This document shows, piece by piece, positions 1-11,869 of a DNA stretch of 64,000 nt; within the stretch, counting starts at the first letter, position 1; each line of letters begins with the position of its first letter. The stretch lies in NCBI GenBank assembly GCA_009733775.1, contig WOGZ01000015.1:124001-188000 (forward strand), written 5' to 3'. The translations under genes were made by a program, and so were the position numbers. This DNA is from Alectoria sarmentosa. Taxonomy: Eukaryota; Ascomycota; Lecanoromycetes; Lecanorales; Parmeliaceae. The notes beneath the pieces are model-generated. The model saw nothing but the letters and a program-made list of their open reading frames with translations. It searched no databases and had not been told where the DNA came from.

Positions 1-1017
1 GGGACGGTGTGCTTCGCATGTGATGCGTTGAAGAGGACTTCCTTGTGGCCTGTCTGCATAAAATTCAGCGTCGTATTTGATCAGGGATCATCTATATCTT
101 CGTACCCTTACGTCTTTTAGTACCATCTCGCCACTCCACATGCCTGATAGCTCGAATAGCGTCTCTCCCGTCTTCTCGTTCTTGATATTCCCACCTATTG
201 CGTTGTAGGTGCCACCGAAGTATCCTTTGGTCTTGAACTCAATGTCTGCCATTAGACCGTTCTCAGGACATTTGATGAAACTGTGGTCGCCCAGTTCGTA
301 TTTCATCTTTCCGAACAGTATTCCACGCGCGTACATATTAGGTTGAGTGAGGAAGCTAAATCACACCCTACCATCAGCGGTGCCGAGCAAGGTTGTGATG
401 GAGCTGCATACTATCTCTCCCCGCCTCGTGTTTTGCCCCGATTCATGAAGCGTAAGACACCTACGCCCTCCATCAAACTTGCAGCTGAATTGCCTAAGAA
501 TTTACCTCTCGGCTTCAATGCCCCATCTATCCGTATGTTGTGTTCTGGTGCCATGAAAAAGTAACTGGACTTCGGAGGGTGATGTGAAGTTTGCTCTGAT
601 ATGTAATATCCTCGAGTATGATCCGGATAGTCCCAATAACAGGTAAAAGTCTCGCCAAGAATCGGATTGAGAGGTTTTTTCACGCCCCTGCAGTTGTCTT
701 CAGCCAGAGATCCTAATGAATCCCTTATACACGCCAAAGCCAACGTACGGTGGTTTTATGTGCCAGCCGCTCAAGTAGAACTTGACTACAGATAGAAATC
801 GCTGCGTTGGATCTTCGATTTCGGGCATGGGGAGGAGAGTTTCAGGATGCGCCATGAAGCTATCGCAGACGGTCAGAGATCAGCTAGAACCAGAGACCTG
901 AACGCATACTTTGTTATCCGTTCCAGCATAGACTTCGGTTCTAGGATGAATGTAGGTAGGGTGACTTTGTTCAGGTCTGCGCCTGGCCGTAATTGTGATA
1001 TGATATGTGAGAGCACT
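1..1017 (-). CDS. Oxysterol-binding protein homologue (Osh/ORP type), 3' end cut by window
   Basis: Members bind and exchange sterols or phosphoinositides between membranes. Joining exons gives LPTFILEPKSMLERIT, FMAHPETLLPMPEIEDP, FYLSGWHIKPP, GVKKPLNPILGETF, the family fingerprint as EQTSHHPP (usually EQVSHHPP), then NMYARGILFGKM and NASHAKHTVP at the window edge. Four introns are visible on the minus strand at 909-860, 748-688, 411-356 and 111-54, all GT...AG and 50-61 bp; each restores the family reading frame. The first exon I can read begins near 1017 (SHIISQLRPGADLNKV). The N-terminus, including any PH domain or leader, is not resolved; a possible ATG lies further right but I see no family match there. 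No stop codon is inside the window. The lipid-binding core looks intact. Confidence 0.9.
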
Positions 1018-4000
1018 GCCAGACCGAGGGCGTTTCAGTATTCGCCACAACGTCTTTGGCAGGCAATGCAGCCCGTTATATAACTCTTCACTGACCATTT
1101 CCCTGATCTGGTTCCACCACTAGAAAAATGTCAGCATTCTCGTTCAGATAGGCATGAGCCAATTCTCTAACCCGTCTCATCGTCACCCGTAGCGACGTCC
1201 GCACTCCCTTCGTCTGCCGACTTTCCTGTTTAGTAGGCCATCAGCTTCGACATTTATTGAAGCTGATAGAAAAGGTAAAGACTGACTGCCCAGCGACATG
1301 CGTCGATGGTCGTCTCCGTGCTTGTGGAGGCCTAGAGGCATCTTGAATGCTGTGAAGTATCGCTAGTAATGTCGGAAGCTGCCTCGAAGGTATGACGAGA
1401 CTGTGAAGTCAAGGATGGAAAGAACAGGAGTGGTATTGGTCAAGGCACATGTCAATTCTCAAAGAAGTTTCAAGCCAGGTTAGAAAGACCTCGGTGTTTC
1501 AAGGAACCCGAACAAACGTTGGTCCAAACTCCAAAGCCTCACAGCGGATGCCAGGAAATAAAATCTTTCAGCCCTTCCTTGGCAGCTGGTGAACTTGCAC
1601 TTGCAAGTGAGCACTATCACCACTGAAGCACCATCATCAACATCAGAACTTTGTCCATGGGATTGCTTTATGAACCTGACTCAGCGACCTGTCAGAAGTA
1701 CTCCTTCAGCCTGCATCGCACGAGGGCAGGCAGCATGATGGCAACGGGGCCGAGGCTAGCATCCGAAGTCTTGGCAAAGAGCCTCACCCCTCGGGCCCTG
1801 CGCACGCACCATCAAAAAGTGTTGGACCCGATATCAGCAGACTCGCTTTTCGTTGATTGAGACTGCTGGGCAGATCCTCCTGACAGCTCGCCTTGCATGT
1901 ATTCCGCCCGAATGACGGCGTTGGAACGCTACGAAGCAATCAGCAATGGGATATTCTGATATTCTTGATTCGTTGCAGTTGAACGGACGACTGGGCCAGG
2001 TCCTCGAGCACTCATCACGTATTAATCGCATATTGTCCGCGGACTTGCCCTTCTACCTCTGATCCATATGATTCTGTCAATCTTTAGGTCTATCTAATCC
2101 CTCGGATGGTCCCATTGGATGAATTACCATCCTTTGGTACCATCATTGAGACCCGTTGGGGACCATTGCTAGATGTTTGGACCACAAATTTGAGAAAAAA
2201 CCTGTATCGAATCCTGAAACCTCGGTAGTGTCACAAGAAAGGCAGATATTGGCTCCCGGAACATCTTGTGATCATTTCGAAGCCGAAAGAGAATGTCTCA
2301 CAGGACTGATAACACAGAGACCTTAAGTTGCACACACCACAGATATTCATACGAAGGAAGTCAATTGGTAGCGATCAAGGAGTTCTGACTGGTCTCTACT
2401 GATTTCTGTGCCCCTCTGATCCTCTCAGATCCAGCACATGGCACGTACTCTTCATCAGCAAGTTTCAAGGGCTGCTGGCAATCTGGCTTCTTTCGCAAAA
2501 ACCTCCTTTCCAAGCTTCCATCTTACCCACACATTCTCTCTCGCGATATGATAATGGTCTTGGTACTTCGCACGTGATAGCAACAAATGTAGTACTACTA
2601 GAGCGCTTGTCCTTTCCGCTTCATCAGTCTTTGGATAGTGCAACTGAGCGCATGTTCGGCGATATCTATGTTGTAATGCCTGTCGCCGATTTCCCTGTCG
2701 CGATCCTTTCATGCAAACTCATCCCAGCTCGGATTAATGGCGTAACGATCTACCAACCGGGTGCATGCTATGATTCAAGGCTGCAGCAAGAACGTGTTCC
2801 TGGGTCAGTTCTGGGATCCACCGAAAGTAAAGGAAGATATACGTGCAAGGAATGACATGTTAGTGATATGAACACACAGCTGAGGATCCGGATTAGCATT
2901 GTAGCCGTTTATCCTTGTGGACCGGCAAGTCAAAAGGATGAAAGAGAAGGGCAGGTTGTGGATCCAAGGACAACGTGGTTGAAAGCTTGGACGTTTCCAA
3001 AATTTGCGGTTGTTTGATATTAGAAGCTTCCCCCCTATATTCCTCTGCTTTGCTGCCGCCAAGATGCTGGCCTCTCTCTAATATTCTATGCCTCCAATGT
3101 TCTGGTAGCATGGTGGTGAAGATCTAATCTTTGGCATCATGAGTGCTTCATTGTCTACAGCTCTGCTTTTCATTCCCCTCAATTCTAACCCTAAGCCTTG
3201 TACCTGGTATCTAACTTTGAAACCTTGATTCACCTGAGTATTCAGACTGAAGCAATGCAGTAAATGCATCGTCGAACCCATTTGGAAATAACCTCGTCGA
3301 CTAGTGCAGCGATGGGCAATACTATAGAGTGAGTATTTCGATCGAGCTGGCTAAGCTCGGTGCCCCCCAATCGTACCGTGATGCAACGGCCCCAAACATT
3401 TACAGATTTGAGCGATTCTTCAAAAGCAGGAAATACCCCGTCATTACCATGTTAGAAGACATTGAACAATGGAAACCACTGGGCATGCTAACGCCACGCT
3501 TCGCTTGCGTGAAAGAAGAGTTCTCGGCTTATTTCTTAGACATCAGGTCTTCGATTATAAATATCTGTCTGCGTGCCCCTACTAGGTAGAGTATCTTCAT
3601 CAGAGGGCACAACTGTACGTATTTTCAGAGTCCCTATTTTGTCTTAAAAGAACATTTTTGAGTCTCGCAACGTGTCTTGGGAGTAGTTACTCTCGAGACG
3701 GGTTCCCCAAATAACGATCCTGACTGCTCAGATTAGACATCTCCATACCTTCTGCGACCTGGATTTTCAGAAAAGAGACAGTGATGCCCGACCACAGCAA
3801 CTGTCCTGACGTTCAAGCAAATTAATACAATAAGTTTATCATCAGGTACAGGAGCAATATAATACTCGACGCCCTCATTAGATGGCGTTTACAACAAACA
3901 AACTTGCCGCTGTCTGACCCGAACGGTCTGAACGCGATGGTTAACTTCAACGCCCAGGACTCTTAATTTACTCCCCGGAACTAGGACGCATTCATATCCA

Positions 4001-5659
4001 GTAAGCGCTGCGAGCAGACAGTCTTGCATGCATTGACTTATGTTGGCAGTGGTGATAATCAGTGCAGCAGATATCCCAACATTGATTATCATCCCTAGTC
4101 TCACGCATTTTCAATCAACGGAACTGGTATTACGCCTCAAAATACTTCGCCTTCTCTGGTCCCAAAAGCCACCGCTGCGTTGTGCTCTGACGCTACCTCT
4201 TCATTCAACTGCCAAGGGCTGCACGCATTTGTCAGATTGGGTATGGGGGAGTACATTCGGAGACTCGGCTTTTTGTTAACCAAGGCTCATACTAGATGGG
4301 GGATGGATGTTCGGGAGAAGTATAGTGACAGAGTAGCAAAGGCTTGTTGGGCTCGGAGGCTGAAATTATTATCACCGCGACAACTCTGAGTTACAGTACC
4401 ACCTTCACTCACTTGATGCGTAGATTCGAATGATAGTAACAGTCCTCATCTGCCAGTGTTCGCCATCACTGCAAGGCTTATATAATTTGCAACTTCGAAT
4501 CCGTCATACGGCCCAGCTTTCACAACGTGCATGCATACCCAGTCGAGATATGCCGGATTTTGCTCGACGTAGCGGTCGTGCTCCGGGTGGAATGCAATGC
4601 AATGCAATGCTCTTAATACTCGATAGAGACTCGCCCTTCAGGAAGGCGTAATGTCTTCTAGTACAGCGGCCGGGATATGACGGTGCTGCCAAAAGCATAT
4701 CGGACTCCAGAGGCCGAAGTCTCTAGCTGAGTGTTGATTGCTATGGAAAAAGATCTCCTCAACGCGAAATATTAGGCTTCGGTCCATCTGCGCAACATAT
4801 CTCCACTACCAATTCTTCCAACACGTTTTTCGATACAGACTACTGCAATCTTCACAACATGCCTTATCTACAATCCACCTTTCTTGGTATTCCCTAATGA
4901 AATAACTTGATCATCTTGTAACTTTATAACCTTCTTTCAGCACCTGTCCTATCCATCTATTCTTCAACATTTCTACCCCCCAAATGCCGGCTTTTTGTCC
5001 CACTCGCCCCGTAAGTCATCCATACTCGTACACGCCACAAGATAAAATTTCCCATCCTCCACATCGGCCAAAACATCCTCAACATGGAGAAAAAAGGCCT
5101 GCCATTGACCTCTCGCTCCCAACCGAGCCGCGCATCATGAACATACATAGCCACGCCATCATAGACGAAGACGGCACAAAAAGACCTCCCATACGAAAAG
5201 CCATGGTGGAAAACCTCGTCACCGCGAGAACACCGGATTAGAAAAGCGCCGCGGTCCAAATCCGACTTGCACACGGCAGAGAAAACGCCGGGCTCTCGAA
5301 AAAACGGGCCCTCGGTCAGAGGAGGGACAGGACGCCGGCGCTCCGACTTGGACTTGGACCAAATGCTAGAAGGATAGCGTCAGAGGAAGCCGGACGGGCG
5401 CCTTTGGCCCCGGATGCTGCCACACGTGCGCAGTCGGCCCGTGAAGGAAACTTGCGGCCGGAAACGTGGATGGGAAGCAGAGACCCGTTGGGTATCTGAG
5501 GGGGGCAAGTCTGGCGGTTGTAGGGAGGGATTTGCTGGGCGATGAGAGGTAGGCTGGCTGGCCTGGGAGATTGGTATGGGAGATGCAGGAGGAGTGGAGT
5601 GATAGATTTTGATATGCTTGCTACGCTTCCGGGACACAGTATGATGACCTTTCGCCCCT
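1018..5659. other. 4.6 kb with no recognisable gene
   Basis: Only short open frames (under about 110 codons) occur on both strands, and none gives a family motif or a convincing splice chain. One frame at 3329-3589 (+) has ordinary amino-acid composition but lacks an ATG at its start. A frame beginning with ATG at 4984 (+) is followed after nine codons by GTAAGT, so it could be a first exon, but I could not join it to anything. The N-terminus of the oxysterol-binding protein gene probably lies near 1020-1250. No tRNA or terminal repeats were noticed. Confidence 0.4.
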
Positions 5660-6115
5660 TTGAAAATCTGCCGGGTCCTTGCTCGTTATCTGCATCGACT
5701 GTGTTTGCGCTTTCTTACCGCCCCTCCCCTCTTTGCGACCTGCGACTGGAAATCTCTGGATTTTAAAGAGAAGCTTCTTAATCAAATGAAAGACCTGGCA
5801 CCCCTCTCTTTCAAATTTTTCAAAAGATCTATCCCTTTACCAAACCCCAAACCTCTAAAAACATCCACCATACCATCGCCCCCCTTCCCCTCCCTAAAAC
5901 TCCCAACAGAGCTGCGAACAATAATCCACCACTCCGGCCATCTGCCCGAATATTCAACTCTACAAGAACAAGCTCTGCGACACAACCACCCAAGACACGA
6001 CACCTGCAGACTTCAAAGCAAAGACATCGTCACAAACCTATGCAAGACAAATCGAACAGCCTACCCACCAGCGCAAACCCTGGCACGGAAAATCCTGCAC
6101 CCGCAACGGCCGTGA
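5660..6115 (+). other. Possible F-box-like fragment
   Basis: An open frame of 151 codons contains LKLPTELRTIIHHSG followed by ITNLCKTNRT-like spacing (here IVTNLCKTNRT), resembling the LPxELRxxIY start of the many F-box-like proteins of filamentous fungi. The stretch before it is basic and proline-rich and does not look like a proper N-terminus, and the frame stops soon after. If the resemblance is real this is a degenerate fragment; it may equally be chance. Confidence 0.2.
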
Positions 6116-6465
6116 TCTATCAATCAATCAGATTCCTCAGCGTAGGTATCAGAGGAGGTTGTGGAGGGGTTGCTGGGGCGGAGCATGTGTGAACTTTACT
6201 GATGGTGCGAATGCTCAGGTCTTTGCTTTGACGTGGGATAGGAGGTTGTGAAGTAGATAAGGAGTTTGGATGAGACAGGGATGGAAGCACATGGATCGGC
6301 CGTCTCCCACGAGTAAAGGAATCCAAATTACACTATGGCATCATGGACGGACTCGCTTGCCTTTGGCAATGAGTAACCTCGAAGCCAGAGACGAAGGGTT
6401 TGAGAGAAATATTGCGGTGTATTGCAGCAAGAAAGGTACCTGGTCCCAATTGTATATCCCAGAAT

Positions 6466-7367
6466 CTATCCCAATATCGTGTCTTTGGAAAACCGTGAGC
6501 TGGCAGGGCTATCCCCCTTTGTAATCTCCCTGACAAACTCCACGTTCGGATCCTTCATCATGACATGGAAATGCTCCATCGAATGGATGGACTTCAGCTT
6601 CGCCCAATTCTTGAACCATATGATCTTCCAAAATAAGTCGTCAATTAGCAAACCCACCACTCGGAACGGAAACAACAAAACGAAGCTTCGGTACAAAAGG
6701 CAGGGTAGCTCACATTCTCAGCCGGCACCCTCGACCCGAAAGTCTTCTCCACATACGCATCAATTTTCGCCCTCATCTCCGGCGTCAGATCCCCGTTCGG
6801 GTCCTCGTCGTCCACATCCAGCGGAAACTTGGTCCAAACGCAAAGATGGACGATACTCTTATCGATCCCGTAGGGCCAGTCGTTGTAGATGATTTTGATG
6901 TCATCTATCATCATCCCCACCAAACTCTGGTCAGAAAAGGACCGAAAACTCGACCAAGCCACAAACGAAAACCACATACCCGGGTCTTCGAAAGCCGGGC
7001 CTCTGGCATCAAGGTCCGTCCACTCGAGGCGCCGATTCTGCACATAATCCATCACGGAGCCATGCTCCTTCTTCAACCGTGCCATGTAGCTCAGATAGTT
7101 TCGGTGATCCAAAGGAGCACGACGGAAGTCGTCTATTCGGTTGGTTTTGATCGTTCGCTGCACTTCTGGCCATGTCAACCGCTGGAAGTCGGCCTCTGGG
7201 ATGTCGATGATTTCGAGATTGCGGGGCGAGATGTCAGTGAGGAATCCTGGGCATTGGTCCGGCCATTGGGATTCGGGGACGTTGAGAAGCCAATAAGGGA
7301 GTGGTCGTTTTCCTGCTCTGTATTCCGAGACGGTGTGTACCGCCGGCTCCGTCTTTGACGCTGCCAT
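6466..7367 (-). CDS. DUF3605 family protein (N-acetylglucosamine-induced protein 1-like)
   Basis: Two exons, 7367-6714 and 6624-6466, with an 89-bp phase-0 intron (GTGAGC...GAAG); the joined product is 270 residues. Family hallmarks are in order: LPYWLLNVPESQWP near the start, DFQRLTWPEV, FEDP, the block IIYNDWPYGIDKSIVHL around residues 160-180, VWTKFPLD, DLTPEMRAKIDAYVEKTF, and in the second exon WFKNWAKLKSIHSMEHFHVM and EFVREITKGD. The family is defined by similarity to a Candida protein induced by N-acetylglucosamine; its biochemical role is not known to me. The splice choice is supported because without it WFKNW falls out of frame. All blocks expected of the family are present, so the gene looks intact. 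Confidence 0.88.
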
Positions 7368-8015
7368 AGCAGGTTTCTAGGATTAAATATGAAGTCTCCA
7401 AATTAAAGAAAGCCTATTGAACGAGAGACGTTTTGCAGCCTGAAGGATTTTACTCGATGAGACAGATAGTCAAGCATGAGCCACGGACAAATTTGTGCGG
7501 TCGTTTTTGATAGAAAAAGCAGGTAGAAAGAGGTGACAAGAGATACTACGCGCGTCACTTCAGTATCGCCCGCCAGTGCTGTGCACTACCGACAAGCCTT
7601 CAGGCGTTCAGGCAGTGAGGACTATGGCATCGAGTATGCGACTTCTGACTATAGAATGCCCGTCGTTACCAATCTCTTTGCTCTGTGATTACCGAGTAGA
7701 TCCTCCTTCTAGTATACCGACTGCCCTTATTCGACCAGTCTTTTTGCTGTTATGACCAAATCAACGGATATGCCCAACGCCATCGTTGTGGTATTGTCTT
7801 GTTCGGCTACTATTTTTGTAATCGTGATGCCCTATATATGCCATGTGATTAAGAAAAGGAAAAAGATAAACCGGCACCTCGCTATCCAATGATATCAAAC
7901 GCTCGCTCTCACACTAAAGCATCCCACCGGCCTATTTAAAGGTTGATTAGATACAAAAGGGTATATCCGACGAAAGCAATCCCATCAACGCCATTCCCAG
8001 CAGATGTAAAGCCAC
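7368..8015. other. Intergenic, upstream of the DUF3605 gene
   Basis: This 650-bp gap lies between two minus-strand genes, so it holds the 3' end of the DUF7514 gene and the promoter of the DUF3605 gene is at its left edge. I see no further reading frame or structured element. Confidence 0.4.
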
Positions 8016-9443
8016 TCATCTCCAGTCCATCCCACTCCAACTAGGAGCATACCTCCTTCCGCTGACCCCAGTCATCGGTGCTGACCTCGCTCCTCTCCTC
8101 TGATCCTCCACTCTATACTCGGCTCTTGGGTCCCCCCTACCTCTCATGTCCATACTCCGATTCCGGGGAATGTCATGCCTCGGCGCATCAAATACATCGT
8201 CCATATCCTGCCATCTCACGTTTTTGGCTTTTGAAGCTGAAGGTCCCGTAGGCTGCCTTTGATGAGGAGAATAGCCTTGTGGGTGGGATGCAGGACGCTG
8301 TGGAGGAACACTTGTAGAATGGCGTCGAGGGCCAGACGGGCCCGAAGGAGAATTGATTTGAGCGTGGTAGCGGACTGGACTCATGGAGGCAGAGCTGGTG
8401 GTGATGCTGGATGTGTCCGATGTGTCAGAGCTTGAGATGGAGATGTCGCTTGGGATTCTAGCATGGTGTGGACGGACGTGGTGATGGTGATGTGGATGTG
8501 GATGGCTATGTGGTGGTGGTGGAGCGTAGCTCGTAGGTGTAGGTCCCTCGCGAGGCCACGAAGAAGGGTACGCACGGTCGTCCGGCAAACTGCTCCGACG
8601 CCGTTCCGGAGACCACGGTTCTTGGTTTAGATACCGCGGTGAAGGGCGTACTCTGTATGGGACGTGGACGAACTGTGGGCCGCGATCATTGGCACGAGGA
8701 TGGTTGAAGTATCCAGCTCCATGTGCAGCATCAACAACGGAGTGAGAGTCCACCGACGAAGTATCTCTCGAGCTCTCCAAGTCTATATCACTCAATGCTA
8801 GATTCGGTCTCGGAGGCATCGCCCTCGCCGCGGACGCCTGCGCTTCCAACATGAGCTTCTCCGCCACACTCTCGTGCCACTCCACCATCACCATATCCGG
8901 CTGACAAGGCAGACTCTCCTTTGGCAAAATGCTGGGAAAGGGCGCGCCATCCACGGGGTTCGTGAGATCGAACCTCTTCACCGCCTCTTGCAAGAACGGC
9001 ACATGCTCTTCTGGCTCCAGCAGCAGCTGGACCGTCTGCCATCGGACGAAGCCCGCAGGTGTCAGAGCTGGTATTGTAGGAGGCGTGTGGGGATCCTTTT
9101 CTGGTTGGAGGGTATGGTAGCAGCCGAGGGACTGGTAAATGAAGGAGAGGGAAGCTTGCGAGGTTTCAAGGAAGAGAGGGTCGTAGTCACCACCGACGAG
9201 GCGGTAGAAGGCTGCGAGCTTGGCGGGCGTAAGTGTCTGGATGTCCCATGGCGCAATGTGCTTGTTCTGCAATACGGGTCGTCATCAGTCTTGACCCACA
9301 CAGCATCATAGGACAGGAGAGCAAGCACTGACAATGTAATTTGCAAGACCTAGCAGCAGCAGCTCGAACACGGGCGTTGGAGACTTGTCCGGTTTGATCA
9401 AGTAGCCCCAATATTCTTGCGCAGCTACTGCGGTGCTCGCCAT
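8016..9443 (-). CDS. DUF7514 family protein with disordered tail
   Basis: Exon 1 runs 9443-9333 and encodes MASTAVAAQEYWGYLIKPDK and an LLLGLANYI segment; the donor is GTCAGT and exon 2 begins at 9266 with NKHIAPWDI, ending at 8016. The product is 453 residues. The first 170 residues form the conserved part: WGYLIKPDKSPTP, LTPAKLAAFYRLVGGDYD, FIYQSLGCYHTLQP, PALTPAGFVRWQTVQLLLEP, and AVKRFDLTNP. I assign this to the fungal DUF7514 family from memory of these blocks. The remainder is low complexity: Ser/Pro-rich, a His-rich run (HPHPHHHHH), a Ser/Thr/Asp stretch, and Arg-rich C-terminal blocks (KNVRWQDMDDVFDAP, RRYAPSWSGMDWR). The function is unknown; the layout suggests a folded N-terminal domain with a long regulatory tail. 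Confidence 0.82.
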
Positions 9444-9874
9444 GACTGTTGTTGCACGAGTTGAAAATCGTTGGCAATTGGCATCAATGACATAACCAGG
9501 CAGGTACCCTAGTTTGAAGCGGGCTACTTCGTATAAAATCCGTATATCCTCTCATGTTGTTTGGCAACTACCTAGCCCACAGGGGCAGGGGGAGGCTGAG
9601 TTTTAAGGATCCTGTTACGGGAAATTACCCATTTAATGGATAGCTCAAAGCAGGTTGCGTGATAGATGCAAGCGTGCAGGGATCTGAGCAAGCAAACCCA
9701 ATTCACACGGACCTCGAAACGCCTGCACGAATTTGTACAGAAATTATTTCTCTAATTACCTCGTGCAGAATTTCACTCAGCGTCTAAGTGTCAAGCGCTT
9801 TCAAACACAACTCATGTAACATACTCCAAAAAGCTAGGTCCAAGTTCGTGGAAGCCCGTGTCAAACCCTCACAT
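9444..9874. other. Intergenic, promoter of the DUF7514 gene
   Basis: About 430 bp between the DUF7514 start codon and the transporter relic. No reading frame or repeat of note. Confidence 0.35.
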
Positions 9875-10205
9875 TTACATTAGTCCAGCATTTGAGAGCC
9901 TCTTTTTCCAATTGAGCCTTGCGCCCTTCTCCTCCTCCTCCTCCGGACTTCTCCCAGCAGTGCTCGTCTTCCTTCCCTGCTCCAACTCTTCAAAGTCGTC
10001 CTCTTTCATCTTTTTGGTCCAGCGCCAATCTTCAATATTTGAATTTTTGATATTACGACTGGCCTTGAAAACGTTCCAATTATCTCCATTCTCGAAGAAA
10101 GTATCCATCTGCTCGAGACTGCGGCCCGAGGTTTCAGGATACATGAGCATTACGAATGGCAAGCAGAAAATGTTGAAAACTCCTCGGATCTTTGCCGTTA
10201 CAATT
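9875..10205 (-). pseudogene. C-terminal relic of an MFS sugar transporter
   Basis: Reading the minus strand gives IFCLPFVMLMYPETSGRSLEQMD and then FFENG, followed by a charged tail. PETSGRSLEQMD is the classic end of the sugar porter subfamily of the major facilitator superfamily, where the last membrane helix leads into PETKGRTLEEMD. Only the last helix and cytoplasmic tail can be recognised. The 300 bp before it contain stops in all frames and no further transmembrane segments, so the gene is truncated and almost certainly inactive. The tail has a poly-Glu stretch (EEEEEK) and lysine-rich segments. Confidence 0.55.
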
Positions 10206-10638
10206 TCGAAGCGTGGCCCTCGGAAAATCCCAAGTGAGCGCTGCCATAATCACGATTGGCGCGTTTGGCTGGTCGAAAAGGTGCCATGTCTGTTGCGTCT
10301 TACCGTTCTACGATCCCTTCCGAAGCGGAGCGCATGCCGGTGGGATCATCGGAGGAATGAAGTCGATCTCATCGAGCATATAGTTCAGCCTTCGTTCTCA
10401 AAGCGTCATCACAAGTAGAGTGACATGATTAGACGAGGAGTGAAGATGATCTTCCGAGGCGGTGGAGGCTTGTGGAAACGATGTCAGCGATATTGCCGAG
10501 AGTACAATGTCGATTTGAACTTGTGCTGAAAGTAGCGATTCCGAGTCGAATACGTATTTGGATAGCTTTTCATGGCTCCTAACCTTCTTAGCCTACTTGG
10601 GCCCCCTTTGTGTCCTTTCCAATCCACCTCACCTCCGT
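10206..10638. other. Degenerate spacer beside the transporter relic
   Basis: No coding signal that I can assign. It may hold unrecognisable remains of the transporter body. Confidence 0.3.
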
Positions 10639-11869
10639 CTACAGCATTTCCACTGTAACATTGTTCTGCTGAACGATCCCTCTTGCAATTTTCCCGATCC
10701 CAATTTCCACCTTCGGATTGCCAACGTAAATGGTGAAGTACCACGAATGGTAATGATTGTTGTCAACCATGAAATCGATCAGTCCCAAAACTACCGTTGC
10801 AAGTTGTCCCCAAGTAAGCATGGAAGGCGAATTGATGACTTCCAGCACAACCACGTTGCCGTAGCGAAAACTCTTGCCACCCAATATTGCGTCCTCCCCC
10901 TTGGCCGTGATGGCGCCTGAAACAATCTCGATCAGGACAATGAAGAGGTTTTTGACCGTCTCCGGGTCCAAAACTGACCCCGGGGCGTAGCGACCGCCGT
11001 TGGAAGAGAGTCGGAGGGTCATGTTGCTGTCGTCGACCGGCCAGTCGCGAGGCCCGGCACGAAGGTCAGGCAGGCTCGAGTTGCGCTGGCCAGAGATCGA
11101 GTTTGCCGATGAGGGTAGCCTCAGAGGAGAGATTGGCAGACCTCTTTTGGCAGACATGTTCGACGGCGAGTCTTGGTCCCCCTCCACAATATGGCCCCAG
11201 CCTATCTGAGCGTCGCCCTCTATATTGAGAACATCAAACGTTGTCGCGCGGTATCGCCTGCCTTCAACGATATACTCCCACAGACCAACAATGACATCCT
11301 GCAGCTTGGCCCAGTCCAGCCCGGTAGGATCCTCAGGCATTTTCCTGATCAATAACTCCGAACCATCGCCTGGATTGTACTCGAGCCCACCGTTGGGAGG
11401 GTAGGCCTCATCGCCGTGCAAGTTGATTTGTTCTTGCAGAAAGGCTCCTGAGACGATGAGGATTGATTGTAATGTCCACTACAAGATATCGGAGTCAACA
11501 CTCCTCTTTCCAGATGAGTCCTGCAGAAGGAACACAGACTTCGCTCTCGACGAGACATGGAAGGACGGGTCTAGATCAGAATGGTTGCTTACGGGGTCTG
11601 CTGCATTGCCGAAAGCCCAGAACCGGAGTGCTAGATCGCTATTAGGGATCGGGAAGACTTCTGATCTGCATAGTGTGTCAGCGCAACTCTCTGCTAGGAA
11701 CAAGATTTACAAACAAGTTGGCCGAATCCGGGACAGTCGGAGACGGTACGCTTTGACTAAGATCGAGAGACGGCAAAACCAAGGGTGAGGTAGGTAAAGA
11801 GCTAGCAATATGTAGCAGTATGAATGAAAGACCACAAGCTAGAAGGAGTCCTCCTTTCCTGCATCTCAT
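10639..11869 (-). CDS. Secreted protein with an internal duplication, function unknown
   Basis: The start at 11869 gives a signal peptide (MRCRKGGLLLACGLSFILLH, then IASSLP). Exon 2 is about 11665-11593 (SEVFPIPNSDLALRFWAFG); exon 3 is 11478-10639 and opens with WTLQSILIVSGAFLQEQI. The exon 2/3 intron is clear (GTAAGC...TTGTAG, phase 0). The exon 1/2 junction is uncertain: the frame-compatible donor is GTTTGT near 11714. The product is about 355 residues. Two segments in exon 3 resemble each other: LDWAKLQDVIVGLWEYIVEG (residues about 120-165) and LTWGQLATVVLGLIDFMVD near the C-terminus, each followed by an FxV/FxI strand and an IG-G motif. The linker between them is Ser/Arg-rich. This layout is seen in dothideomycete secreted hypotheticals, but I know no activity for it. 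Confidence 0.65.

Noticed and set aside
8874..9311. Plus-strand frame of 145 codons across the DUF7514 gene
   Set aside because: It overlaps a well-supported minus-strand gene and has no motif; it is a shadow of strong codon bias.
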